15,225 nt of DNA from CAZEJK01 sp964512045 (GCA_964512045.1 CAZEJK010000124.1:1-15225); one strand, 5' to 3'; numbered from the stretch's first letter, positions 1 to 6,852 are shown. The notes: generated by a model from the sequence alone, not told the origin. Numbers and translations are program-made.

Positions 1-137
1 GTGAGCCGCAGGTAGCGCTGCTCGCGTCCGCTATCGGGAGATCGCGCGGTGGTTTGGACGAGGCTGAAGATCGACTGCTCGCTGAGCACCTCCTCGGCGA
101 GCACGGACCACGGGTGGACAGCGGTGAGGCGCGTCAT
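1..137 (-). CDS. NUDIX-family hydrolase, N-terminal part only (runs off left edge)
   Basis: An open frame of 45 codons runs from an ATG at 137 off the left edge of the window, with no stop. The readable part contains PWSVLAEEVLSEQSIFSL (residues 9-26) followed by RSPDSGREQRYL (32-43). This matches the usual start of ADP-ribose-pyrophosphatase-like NUDIX proteins: a tryptophan and a beta strand, then a basic-Ser-Pro-x-x-Gly segment before the next strand. The NUDIX box itself would lie outside the window, so the substrate (nucleoside diphosphate sugar, ADP-ribose or similar) cannot be inferred. There is no Shine-Dalgarno before the ATG. Instead a TATACT hexamer ends six bases upstream, consistent with a leaderless transcript. 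The family call rests on the N-terminus only and is moderate. Confidence 0.6.
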   Translation of the reverse strand, partial: MTRLTAVHPWSVLAEEVLSEQSIFSLVQTTARSPDSGREQRYLRL

Positions 138-143
138 GCAGGT

Positions 144-149
144 AGTATA
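144..149 (-). promoter_or_regulatory. Putative -10 element of the NUDIX gene (leaderless start)
   Basis: On the minus strand TATACT lies exactly six bases before the ATG at 137, so transcription would start at or next to the start codon. No convincing -35 hexamer is seen at 16-18 bp upstream. The absence of a ribosome binding site at this start supports a leaderless reading. Confidence 0.35.
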
Positions 150-383
150 CGCAGGTGTCGTGAGCCGGTGTGTCGAACGCAGTCACAGATCGTGCGTCGT
201 GCTCGGTGTTGATCGTGCGGTAGGCCAGTGCAACGTTTGCCGCGGGACCTTCTCCGACCAACGGTGAGCTCCATGGTACGAGCCGGCTCGGTGTGGCTGA
301 GAGCGGCGGAGAGTCGGACAGCGCTGCTAGGTGTCTTGGGCGTGCAGTGAAGGATCCTCATAACCGTACGAACGCTTTCATGA

Positions 384-419
384 GTTGATTCATGGGTTGA
401 TTGATGCGTTGATTGCAAC
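384..419 (+). repeat. Three tandem 12-bp direct repeats, probable VapB operator
   Basis: GTTGATT occurs three times with an exact 12-bp period: 384-390, 396-402 and 408-414. The full units are GTTGATTCATGG, GTTGATTGATGC and GTTGATTGCAAC. The bases just upstream (TTTCATGA, 376-383) look like part of a fourth, degenerate unit. The third copy contains the -35 hexamer of the vapBC1 promoter. A binder here would block RNA polymerase, as expected for autoregulation by a ribbon-helix-helix antitoxin. Binding by VapB1 is inferred from position. Confidence 0.6.
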
Positions 420-437
420 AAGAACTGATGCTATGCT
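409..437 (+). promoter_or_regulatory. Promoter of vapBC1, leaderless type
   Basis: TTGATT (409-414) and TATGCT (432-437) are separated by exactly 17 bp, a good sigma70-type arrangement. The ATG of the antitoxin is at 444, six bases after the -10, so the transcript should start at about the first codon. No Shine-Dalgarno precedes this ATG, which agrees. The -35 lies inside the third tandem repeat. Confidence 0.6.
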
Positions 438-443
438 GTCACT

Positions 444-719
444 ATGCGAACAACCGTGACTCTCGATCCCGACGTCGAGCAGCTGATTCGCGAGGCCATG
501 CAGAGTGAGCAACAGAGCTTCAAGGAGGTCCTGAACGAGGCGGTCCGACGTGGCTTGCAAGGCCCGGAGCCGGCCGACCGCGAGCCGTTCTCCGTTGCGG
601 CGCGACCGATGAGAGTGCGGGCGGGCCTTGACCCCGCTCGCCTCCATGAGATCGACGGCGATCTGGAGGTGGAGGCGTTCCTGCGCACCAGCCACGCGCT
701 CAAGGATGCCGCCGGATGA
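444..719 (+). CDS. vapB: VapB-type ribbon-helix-helix antitoxin
   Basis: This 91-residue protein starts RTTVTLDPDVEQLIREAMQS, the classic ribbon-helix-helix pattern: a short basic beta strand followed by two helices (residues about 2-38). The C-terminal half carries the variable region that would wrap around and inhibit the toxin. It ends at TGA 717-719, and its last bases overlap the toxin ATG at 716 (ATGA overlap), so translation is coupled. The dimeric RHH domain presumably binds the three 12-bp repeats upstream and represses its own operon; that is inference from family and position. The ATG at 444 is preferred because the promoter places the transcript start there and no other start fits. 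Confidence 0.85.
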   Translation: MRTTVTLDPDVEQLIREAMQSEQQSFKEVLNEAVRRGLQGPEPADREPFSVAARPMRVRAGLDPARLHEIDGDLEVEAFLRTSHALKDAAG

Positions 720-1150
720 TCGTACCGGACGCAAACCTCGTGCTGTACGCTTATGACGCTTCGTGCCGGTTCCACGAGCAGGCGGTGGCCTGGTGGGAGC
801 GGTGCTTGCGCGGCGTTGAGCCGGTAGGCGTTACGGCGCCGATGCTGTTCGCCTTCGTCCGAATCGGCACCAGCTCGCGCGCGTTCGAGCTGCCGATGGC
901 CATCAACGAAGCCGCTGAGCACGTTCGGTCCTGGTTGGAGGAACCGGTGACGGTGTTCCTGCCAACGCAGGAGCAGGACCTTCTGACAGCCCTGAAGTGG
1001 CTCGAGGATGCAGGCACTGGCGGCAACCTCACCACTGATGCTCAGATCGCTGCCATCGCCCACAGGTGTCGGGGCACCGTCCATACAGCCGATACGGACT
1101 TCCACCGGTTTCCCGGCGTCAGGAAGGTCAACCCGATTCTGGAGAGGTAA
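716..1150 (+). CDS. vapC: VapC-type PIN-domain ribonuclease toxin
   Basis: This 144-residue PIN-domain protein acts as the toxin partner of the preceding antitoxin; PIN toxins are metal-dependent RNases. Visible landmarks are Asp5 in IVPDANLVLYAYD, the segment MLFAFVRIGTSSRAF (43-57), Asp108 in NLTTDAQIAAIAH, and ADTDF (125-129) with Asp126 and Asp128. The FVRI version of the second block, without the classic Glu, is typical of one VapC subgroup. At the position after the third Asp helix, where this subgroup usually has a Glu, I see Arg, so activity deserves checking. It is translationally coupled to vapB by a 4-bp overlap. Its last 23 bp overlap the 3' end of the oppositely transcribed beta-helix gene. 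Confidence 0.85.
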   Translation: MIVPDANLVLYAYDASCRFHEQAVAWWERCLRGVEPVGVTAPMLFAFVRIGTSSRAFELPMAINEAAEHVRSWLEEPVTVFLPTQEQDLLTALKWLEDAGTGGNLTTDAQIAAIAHRCRGTVHTADTDFHRFPGVRKVNPILER

Positions 1151-3509
1151 CGACCTCGGTGTGCTCTGACGGGTACATCGCAGCTACGGCGCACGGTATG
1201 TCGTCGTTGTCGGTGTCGCCGTTGCCGGAGCAGTCGCCGTCGCCGAGAGGACGGAAGGTCGCATCGCTGTCGGCGCGGACGATGGTCGCCAGATCGGCGG
1301 CATCCGTTCCACAGCTGAGGTCGGCGTCACCGATCGGGCCGGGACCGCTCCAGCCGTTCTCGATGAGGATCCGGGAGCGGAACGGATCGAGGGTGAGTGA
1401 GCCGGAGACGGCCTGCTGATCGAGGCCGACGTAGAGACGAGTGCACAGGTCGATGGTGCGCTGGCTGGCGGTGTCGTTGACGAACAGCCTCGAGATCGGG
1501 AGCTCTCCTGGCGCGAGGCTGAACCAGAGCTCCGACGAGCTGGCATCCAGCCCGCTCAGCGCCTGCCACGCCGCGAGGTCCATCCGCTGCCACCCCTGGC
1601 TCCAGTCGCGGATGTGCTCGCTGGCAAACGGGGAGAGGTACCGGTTGCTCGTCGAGCTTGTGAGATCGAAGGCGTTGGCCACCGACAGGGTGGTGGCGTC
1701 GCCGTTCAGCAGGTAGAGGATGTTGTCCGACGTAGCCGCCGATGCGACGCTGCCGGTGGTGACCAGCTCGGCGCCGGCGATCGGGCCGGTGGAGTTGCCG
1801 TACGCGGTCGTGCCGGTCACGGTGGCGGTGGAGTTTTGGATCAGCACGCCGTGGACGGTGCAGCCGGCGACGGTGGTGTCCTCGACAACGAGATCGCGCG
1901 AGTAGTGGTCGAGGTAGAGCCCGAAGCCGAACTCGTCGCGGAAGCTCGGGTGACAGCCGTGGGTGTCGCCGATCACGTCGCGCACGATGGTCCCGCGTAG
2001 CGTCACGTCATACACCTCGGTGCTCGCGAGGTTGTCGCGCCCGAACGTGCGGATCCCGCCGCAGTCGCCCTTGGTCGCGCACGCCCGGTCGATCACGTTG
2101 TGCTCGAGCAGGTTCTCTGGCCCGAACAGGTCGATCCCGTTCATCGCCACCCGCTGGATCCGGTTGCGGCGGATCGTGTTGCCGGTGGCCGTGACGCCCT
2201 TGCCGGGGTCGAGCTTGATCCGGATGCCGGCGCCGTTCTCGGTGCAGTTGGCGCCTGAGAACCCGCAGCCGAGGCCGCTGCGACCGAGGTTCTCCAACAC
2301 CCCGACGTTGCGGATCTCGTTGTCGGCGATGAGCGACTGCCGGGCGTAGGTGTCGATTCCGAAGTGGTTGGCGCCGTCGATCACGTTGTTACGGATCTCG
2401 AGCTCGCGGCCGCCGCGCCAGCCGTCCGGTCCGTTCCCGAAGGTTGCAGCGTCCCACGCCCAGGTGGTGAGCTTGATGCCGCTCTTGTCGACCCGACGGA
2501 CCACGCAGTCGCGGATGGTGACCCGCTGGTTCTCGTCGGCTCGGGAGTTGAGCGGCGCGCTGATGCCGTTGGCAAACCAGTCGACGATCTCCAGGTTGGC
2601 GATCTCGACGTCGGTGATGTGCTCCCACAGGTGCCGGCCGAGCACGATCGCGCCGTAGTGGTCGAGCTGGTCGTCGCTCTCCGGGAGGAGCAGGACCGAG
2701 CCCTCGACGGCGCCGTCGGCCGGTGGACCGGTGCTGTCCACCAGGTACACCCGCTCCGTGGCGGCGTCGAAGTACCACTCGCCGTCGCGATCGAGCGTCG
2801 CCATGTGGTGGTTGATGAAGTAGCCCCACTCGGCGCAGCTCGGTGTGTGGTTGCAGCTGACGCTCTCGTTCAGCGTCAGCGTCGTGCCGCTGGTGGCGGT
2901 GACCTCGCGGTTGACGATGAGCCAGCGGATGGTGCGCAGGTGGAGGGCTGCGCCGCTCCAGTCGGTGGCCGGGAGCGCACTGTCGGTCAGCCGATTGCCC
3001 GCCGGCTGCGAGTCGACCGACGCCCATCCGCCGTCGCCCTCGTCGAGGTTCGGCCAGCGACCGAGCGTCAAACGCCGACTGTCGCGGATCAGCTGGTTGA
3101 TCCCGCCGTCGAACAGCCCGGTGTTGGCGCCGGCTCCGAGATCCGCCATCCAGATATCGTCGGAGTAGTGCTGCCAGCCGGAGATCTTCTGGGCGCCGGA
3201 GAGCACCGGCCGGTCGGCGCAACCCTCCGGGTACGAGGTGACGACGATCGGCTCGGCGACCGTCCCGGAGTCCGTGAGATGGAGCACCTCGGCCCGCCAG
3301 GTGTCCCCGCAGCGCAGGAGCAGGCGATCGCCGGGCTGGAGATCGAGCTGGCTGGCGGCGCTCAGCGTTCGCAGCGGTGTGTCTGTCGAGGTGCCGTCGT
3401 TGCCGTCGTCGCCGAGCGAGCTGGAGACATGGTAGTCGACCGCTGCCACCGATGCTGCGATGAGAAGGAGACCGAAAGCCACGGGAAGTGCGCGCTCGAA
3501 GGCTGTCAT
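1128..3509 (-). CDS. Exported right-handed parallel beta-helix protein with dockerin-like C-terminus
   Basis: This 793-residue secreted protein starts at the ATG at 3509. A GAGGA ribosome site precedes that ATG; the in-frame ATG at 3533 lacks one and would put a charged extension before the signal. Residues 1-23 form a signal peptide (AFGLLLIAASVAA), then YHVSSSLGDDGNDGTSTDTPLRTL opens as in many pectate-lyase-like beta-helix proteins. About residues 300-590 carry the helical rungs, with repeated short strands and Asn/Ile-rich turns such as IRNNVIDGANHFGIDTYA and NRIQRVAMNGIDLFG. From 727 there are two calcium-loop-like repeats, GDADLSCGTDAADL and DGDCSGNGDTDNDD, resembling a type I dockerin. 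The likely role is polysaccharide binding or cleavage at the cell surface; no catalytic residues can be assigned. A TATGCT on the minus strand (3534-3529) may be its -10. The 3' end overlaps vapC1 by 23 bp. Confidence 0.75.
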   Translation of the reverse strand: MTAFERALPVAFGLLLIAASVAAVDYHVSSSLGDDGNDGTSTDTPLRTLSAASQLDLQPGDRLLLRCGDTWRAEVLHLTDSGTVAEPIVVTSYPEGCADRPVLSGAQKISGWQHYSDDIWMADLGAGANTGLFDGGINQLIRDSRRLTLGRWPNLDEGDGGWASVDSQPAGNRLTDSALPATDWSGAALHLRTIRWLIVNREVTATSGTTLTLNESVSCNHTPSCAEWGYFINHHMATLDRDGEWYFDAATERVYLVDSTGPPADGAVEGSVLLLPESDDQLDHYGAIVLGRHLWEHITDVEIANLEIVDWFANGISAPLNSRADENQRVTIRDCVVRRVDKSGIKLTTWAWDAATFGNGPDGWRGGRELEIRNNVIDGANHFGIDTYARQSLIADNEIRNVGVLENLGRSGLGCGFSGANCTENGAGIRIKLDPGKGVTATGNTIRRNRIQRVAMNGIDLFGPENLLEHNVIDRACATKGDCGGIRTFGRDNLASTEVYDVTLRGTIVRDVIGDTHGCHPSFRDEFGFGLYLDHYSRDLVVEDTTVAGCTVHGVLIQNSTATVTGTTAYGNSTGPIAGAELVTTGSVASAATSDNILYLLNGDATTLSVANAFDLTSSTSNRYLSPFASEHIRDWSQGWQRMDLAAWQALSGLDASSSELWFSLAPGELPISRLFVNDTASQRTIDLCTRLYVGLDQQAVSGSLTLDPFRSRILIENGWSGPGPIGDADLSCGTDAADLATIVRADSDATFRPLGDGDCSGNGDTDNDDIPCAVAAMYPSEHTEVVTSPESG

Positions 3510-3803
3510 GAAATCCTCGTGAGCGTCCAGCATAGCGGCATGCGTGCCCCCAAACGATGACGGGGATCACCACCGCCCGCGGCTTTCGGAGCGTGCCTGT
3601 CCGTGAGCTGGGGATGATATCCAGCCGCGTCGCCGAAGGCCGCGGACCGGGTCCTCGGGCCGGGGCCTGGTCCGACGCCGGGGCCAAGACCGGGTTCGCG
3701 CCGTTGGGTTGTCGCTCTTGCCTCGCTTTTCCGGAGTTTTGCAGATCAGAGACGCTCGAGGCGATGGTATGCTGGTATAGATGCTTACATGGAGGTATCC
3801 CCC
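3510..3803. other. Intergenic region with G-rich repeat copy A
   Basis: This 294-bp region lies between the divergently transcribed beta-helix gene and vapBC2. It holds possible -10 hexamers for both (TATGCT on the minus strand at 3534-3529 and on the plus strand at 3768-3773) and the G-rich repeat described separately. The stretch 3717-3760 is noticeably less G-rich than the rest. No gene is supported here. An open frame from 3557 lacks a ribosome site and runs into the antitoxin gene. Confidence 0.45.
3634..3708 (+). repeat. G-rich dispersed repeat, copy A
   Basis: The block opens with CGAAGG and has the core CCGGGGCCAAGACCGGG at 3678-3694, followed by CGTTGGG. The same series of words in the same order and at nearly the same spacing (CGAAGG, then CCGGGGCCAATGCCGGG, then CGTTGAG) is found on the minus strand at 13395-13325. 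The core agrees at 15 of 17 bases. The high G content makes chance similarity more likely, so the relation is probable rather than certain. Confidence 0.4.
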
Positions 3804-4046
3804 ATGATTCGAACCCAGATCCAGTTGACCGAGACGCAGGCCGAGCAGCTTCGGCGGTTGGCGGCACGCCTGGACGTTTCAGCGGCAGAGGTGGTTCGGC
3901 GCTTGATCGATGAGGCCGCGACCCACATGGCTTCGGACGAGGAGCGACGGGCACGGGCCCTGGCAGTCGTCGGTCAGTTTGCCTCAGGACAATCTGATGT
4001 GTCCGATCGGCACGATAGCTATCTTGCAGAGGCGTTCGCAGAATGA
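3804..4046 (+). CDS. vapB: VapB-type ribbon-helix-helix antitoxin (second pair)
   Basis: The protein is 80 residues, starting at ATG 3804 because GGAGG lies eight bases before it; the in-frame ATG at 3789 overlaps that ribosome site. Residues 2-38 (IRTQIQLTETQAEQLRRLAA, then VSAAEVVRRLIDEA) form an RHH fold of the CopG/VapB type. The C-terminal tail SDRHDSYLAEAF is typical of VapB antitoxins and is the segment expected to occupy the PIN active site. Its stop overlaps the toxin start by 4 bp (ATGA at 4043-4046). It is not a close relative of the first antitoxin in the window: length, tail and operator region all differ. Confidence 0.85.
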   Translation: MIRTQIQLTETQAEQLRRLAARLDVSAAEVVRRLIDEAATHMASDEERRARALAVVGQFASGQSDVSDRHDSYLAEAFAE

Positions 4047-4444
4047 CGGTGTTTCTCGACACGTCGGCAATCTATGCAGTGCTGGATCGGGACGACTCCA
4101 ACGCCCGGCGAGCCGCCGTCCAATGGCACGACCTGGTGGAGTCGCGTGCGAGTCTGGTGACCTCGAACTATGTGCTGGTGGAGACGGTGGCGCTCGCTCA
4201 GAGCCGGCTTGGAATGGCTGCGGTTCGAGCTTTGTCGGATTGCGTCGAACCGATGCTTGCGATCGAGTGGGTGACGCGAGAGGATCATGTCGCGGCTCAG
4301 GCGGCGTTGCTGGCCGCGAACCGTCGTCGGCTCAGTCTCGTGGATTGCTCGAGCTTTGTCGTGCTCCGTCGCCTCGAGATACAGCAGGTGTTTGCATTCG
4401 ATGCGCACTTCGCTGAGCAGGGCTTTGTCGTGCTCCCCGCCTGA
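4043..4444 (+). CDS. vapC: VapC-type PIN-domain ribonuclease toxin (second pair)
   Basis: This 133-residue PIN toxin has a complete set of acidic positions: Asp6 in VFLDTSAIYAVLDRDD, Glu47 in NYVLVETVAL, Asp101 in LSLVDCSSFVV, and Asp120 in VFAFDAHFAEQGF. The order and spacing are those of active VapC RNases, which cleave specific RNAs using divalent metal. It is coupled to the antitoxin by a 4-bp overlap. Its 3' end faces the minus-strand remnant gene with only 17 bp between the stop codons and no obvious terminator. Unlike the first VapC, it keeps the canonical Glu, so the two pairs belong to different subgroups. Confidence 0.88.
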   Translation: MTVFLDTSAIYAVLDRDDSNARRAAVQWHDLVESRASLVTSNYVLVETVALAQSRLGMAAVRALSDCVEPMLAIEWVTREDHVAAQAALLAANRRRLSLVDCSSFVVLRRLEIQQVFAFDAHFAEQGFVVLPA

Positions 4445-4461
4445 CGCAGGTGAGCGATGCG

Positions 4462-4790
4462 TTACTCCGGTACGACCCCCGACTCCGCAGCGCGCTCGAA
4501 CAGCGCCTCCAGGTAGCGGGAGTGCAGCTGCCGGTTGGCCAGTGCGCGGCGAACCAGGCCGAGACGCAGGATGACCCCGAGAACCGTGGCCATGACCCGG
4601 TGGCTGGTGAGCGCGTGCTTATCGAAGATCAGGTGCTGCAGGGTGCCGCGCTCGATGGCCATGAGCACGGTGCGGTGGGCGGCGTCGAGCGGCGTGATCA
4701 CACGCTCGGCGCGGACGGCGGGGCGCCTTGTGGGAACCGGTTGAGCCGCTCCACCAGCGCGTCGTACGAACGGACGGTCCGGTGTGCCAT
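4462..4790 (-). pseudogene. Remnant of a 4Fe-4S-type protein: N- and C-terminal ends joined, middle lost
   Basis: An ATG at 4790 opens MAHRTVRSYDALVERLNRFP, then QGAPPS, and the frame ends at a TGA four codons later. A second frame, offset by two bases and starting within the same few bases, reads AERVITPLDAAHRTVLMAIE, then RGTLQHLIFD, and continues to a TAA at 4464-4462. From memory, the first piece resembles the start and the second the end of one family of ferredoxin-like proteins (several hundred residues, cysteine-rich centre). The remnant contains no cysteine at all, so the cluster-binding part is missing. The join lies around 4698-4710. Both pieces look well preserved, which suggests a recent deletion. 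Alternatively the 79-residue 3' frame is a short independent gene starting at GTG 4701, but it has no ribosome site. Confidence 0.55.
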
Positions 4791-4879
4791 GGGGCTATCG
4801 TAAAGCCACCCAGCTCGAGGTGAGTATCGGGGCTGCTCTGAGAGCGGTGCTGTCGGCTCTTCGCTACAGTGGGGTTGCG

Positions 4880-6166
4880 ATGCTCGGATCACGATGGTTC
4901 TCCTGCGCGATGCTGCTGCTGATCGGCTGCGGTCCAGCTTCAGATGAGGCCACAACGCTGCGCGTCTGGGCTCACGCCGGCCAGGCGTCTGAGCGGGAGG
5001 TGATCACCGACCAGCTCGAACGGTTCGATGCGGCGCGACCGGAGTGCCGGCTTGCGGTCGAGCTCCTTCCGGAGCGCAGCTACGTGGCGCAGGTGCAGGC
5101 CGCGGCGGTGGCCGGCGACCTTCCCGACGTGCTCGAGATCGACGGTCCGTATGTGGCCAACCTGGCGTGGCAGGGGCGTCTGCAGGAGCTGGAGCCGCTG
5201 CTCGAGCCCGCGGTCGTGGACGATCTGCTGCCGTCGATCCGTGCGCAGGGGACGTACACCGAGCGCCTGTTTGCTGTGGGCACGTTCGATGCGGGGCTGG
5301 CGATCTACGTCCGGCCGAGTGTGCTGCGGGCGCACGGTGTGCGGGTGCCGGAGACCCCGGAGCGCGCTTGGAGCGGCGACGAGCTCGATCGGGTGCTGCA
5401 GACGTTGGCCGCCGACGACGCCGATGGCCAGGTGCTCGACCTGAAGCTCAACTACCCCCAGGAGTGGTTCCCGTTCGCCTTCGCCCCGTGGCTGGCTTCG
5501 GCCGGAGGCGGGATGCTCGGCGGAGGCGACGGGCAGCCTCGGCGCGCCGGTGGGATGCTGGATGGCGCCGCGTCGGTGGCGGCGATGGAGCGCATGCAGC
5601 GGTGGGCTCGACGTGGCTGGCTGGATGAGAACATCGACGACGCGGCGTTCGTTACCGAGCGGGTGGCGCTGTCGTGGTCGGGCCACTGGGAGTACCCGCG
5701 CTACCGCGAGCGGTTCGGCGACGATCTGGCGGTGGTGCCGCTGCCCGACCTGGGCGAGGGGAGCCGTACCGGCCAGGGCTCGTGGATGTGGGCGATGCGT
5801 GCCGGCACCGAGCACCCCGAGCTCGGCGGCGAGCTGCTCGAGTACCTGCTGCGGCCCGAGGAGGTGCTGGCGATGGTGGAGGCCAACGGCGCCGTGCCGG
5901 GGCGGCGCGCGGCGCTCGAACGCTCCGAGCTGTACCGTGAGGGTGGACCGTTGCGTCTGCTGGCCGACCAGCTTCTGGCCGGTCGAGGCGTGCCGCGCCC
6001 GCGCACGCCCGCGTACCCGGTGATCAGCTCGACGTTTCACGAGGCGTTTCAGCGGATCCGCGACGGCGCCGAAGCCAGGCGGGCATTGTCGCGTGCCGCG
6101 GAGACGATCGACCGGGACATTACCGACAACGAAGGCTACCCGCCGGTCGCGCTGGAGGGGTCATGA
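4880..6166 (+). CDS. ABC transporter sugar-binding lipoprotein (SBP family 1)
   Basis: This 428-residue protein starts at ATG 4880, chosen because a lipoprotein signal follows directly: hydrophobic MLLLIGC with the lipobox Cys at residue 17. The upstream in-frame ATG at 4784 would bury this signal behind 32 residues. The mature part (TTLRVWAHAGQASEREVITD, GDLPDVLEIDGPYVANLAWQ) is typical of MalE/UgpB-like periplasmic binding proteins: a strand-helix opening, a D-x-x-x-x-D-G region, and later the YPQEWFPFAFAPWLASAGG segment. It should capture an oligosaccharide or glycoside and deliver it to the membrane permease. It is the first gene of an operon and overlaps the permease gene by 4 bp (ATGA). 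Its C-terminal half (for example GVPRPRTPAYPVISSTFHEA) looks complete, so the binding protein seems intact, unlike the permease. Confidence 0.85.
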   Translation: MLGSRWFSCAMLLLIGCGPASDEATTLRVWAHAGQASEREVITDQLERFDAARPECRLAVELLPERSYVAQVQAAAVAGDLPDVLEIDGPYVANLAWQGRLQELEPLLEPAVVDDLLPSIRAQGTYTERLFAVGTFDAGLAIYVRPSVLRAHGVRVPETPERAWSGDELDRVLQTLAADDADGQVLDLKLNYPQEWFPFAFAPWLASAGGGMLGGGDGQPRRAGGMLDGAASVAAMERMQRWARRGWLDENIDDAAFVTERVALSWSGHWEYPRYRERFGDDLAVVPLPDLGEGSRTGQGSWMWAMRAGTEHPELGGELLEYLLRPEEVLAMVEANGAVPGRRAALERSELYREGGPLRLLADQLLAGRGVPRPRTPAYPVISSTFHEAFQRIRDGAEARRALSRAAETIDRDITDNEGYPPVALEGS

Positions 6167-6843
6167 CCCGCCGGTCGACGCGAGCTGCGGAGGCTGGGAG
6201 CGCATGGCTGCTCAGTGCTCCGGCGCTGGTGGGTCTGCTGCTGTTCGTGGCGCTGCCGTTCGTGGTGGCCGCGGCCGTCTCGCTCACCGATCTGCGGATG
6301 GGGTCACCGCTGGCGCCGGATCTTCTCGGTCTCGAGCAGTACCATCGGCTGCTGACCGACCCGACGTTTCTGAGGGCGCTGGTCAACAACGCGATCTTCG
6401 CGATCGTGGTCGTGCCCCTGCAGACCGGGCTCGCCCTGGCGTTGGCGCTCCTGCTCGATCAGCCGCTCAGAGGGCGTGTGCTGTTCCGGACGCTGTTCTT
6501 CCTGCCGGCGGAGCTGGAGGACGCCGCGAGGATCGATGGCGCCGGCGTGGTGCGGACGTTCTTTGAGATCGCGGCGCCGAACGCGAAGCCGGCGTACGCC
6601 GCGGTGGGCGTGCTCATGTTCCTGCTCCACTGGAGCCTGTACCTGTGGCCGTTGCTGGCGACGACGAGCGAGTCGGTGCGGCCGCTGGTGCTCGGGATCG
6701 CGACGTTCTACGCCCTGCCGCCGCTCCAATGGGGCGATATCTTCGCGTTCGGAGTGCTGATGGTGGCGCCGGTGATGGTGGTGTTCGTGCTCGTGCAGCG
6801 ACAGCTCGTGCGCGGGCTCACCCAGAGCGGGCTCGGGCGATGA
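6163..6843 (+). CDS. Chimeric ABC sugar permease: UgpA/MalF-like front joined to UgpE/MalG-like back
   Basis: The frame encodes 226 residues, whereas sugar ABC operons of this type normally carry two permeases of about 280-310 residues each. Residues 1-115 read as the first permease: cytoplasmic start, membrane segment about 14-42, NNAIFAIVVVPLQTGLALAL (75-94), and RVLFRTLFFLP (105-115). In that family this is followed by TM3 and further helices. Here it goes straight to AELEDAARIDGAG (116-128), the EAA loop with the coupling helix, and then membrane segments about 147-167 and 191-212 ending RQLVRGLTQSG (213-223). That ending is characteristic of the second permease. About four membrane segments remain instead of six. 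The frame is kept and start and stop overlaps are normal, so it may be translated; transport activity is doubtful. The junction is near nucleotides 6496-6510. Confidence 0.75.
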   Translation: MTRRSTRAAEAGSAWLLSAPALVGLLLFVALPFVVAAAVSLTDLRMGSPLAPDLLGLEQYHRLLTDPTFLRALVNNAIFAIVVVPLQTGLALALALLLDQPLRGRVLFRTLFFLPAELEDAARIDGAGVVRTFFEIAAPNAKPAYAAVGVLMFLLHWSLYLWPLLATTSESVRPLVLGIATFYALPPLQWGDIFAFGVLMVAPVMVVFVLVQRQLVRGLTQSGLGR

Positions 6844-6852
6844 GCGGGCGCT

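Larger units (their letters stand above)
138..443. other. Intergenic region between NUDIX gene and vapBC1
   Basis: This 306-bp region separates two divergently oriented genes. It holds the putative -10 of the leftward gene near its left end. At its right end it holds the triple repeat and promoter of vapB1. I see no credible gene or RNA in the middle part (about 160-380). Short open frames on both strands lack ribosome binding sites and recognisable protein features. Confidence 0.5.

Noticed and set aside
134..421. Minus-strand frame encoding a repeated S-T-H-E/Q peptide
   Set aside because: The peptide repeat is just the translation of the three 12-bp DNA repeats in the vapBC1 promoter; no ribosome site or homology.
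2364..3560. 398-residue open frame on the plus strand opposite the beta-helix gene
   Set aside because: Its composition is that of a GC-rich antisense frame (Val/Asp/Arg repeats), and the minus-strand frame has a clear signal peptide and family features.
2389..4062. 557-residue open frame on the minus strand
   Set aside because: It is a frame shadow of the beta-helix gene and runs on into vapB2. It is Arg/Pro-rich low-complexity throughout, with no domain and no ribosome site.
4784..4879. Upstream extension of the binding-protein gene from ATG 4784
   Set aside because: It would place 32 residues before an otherwise standard lipoprotein signal, and it overlaps the start of the opposing remnant.
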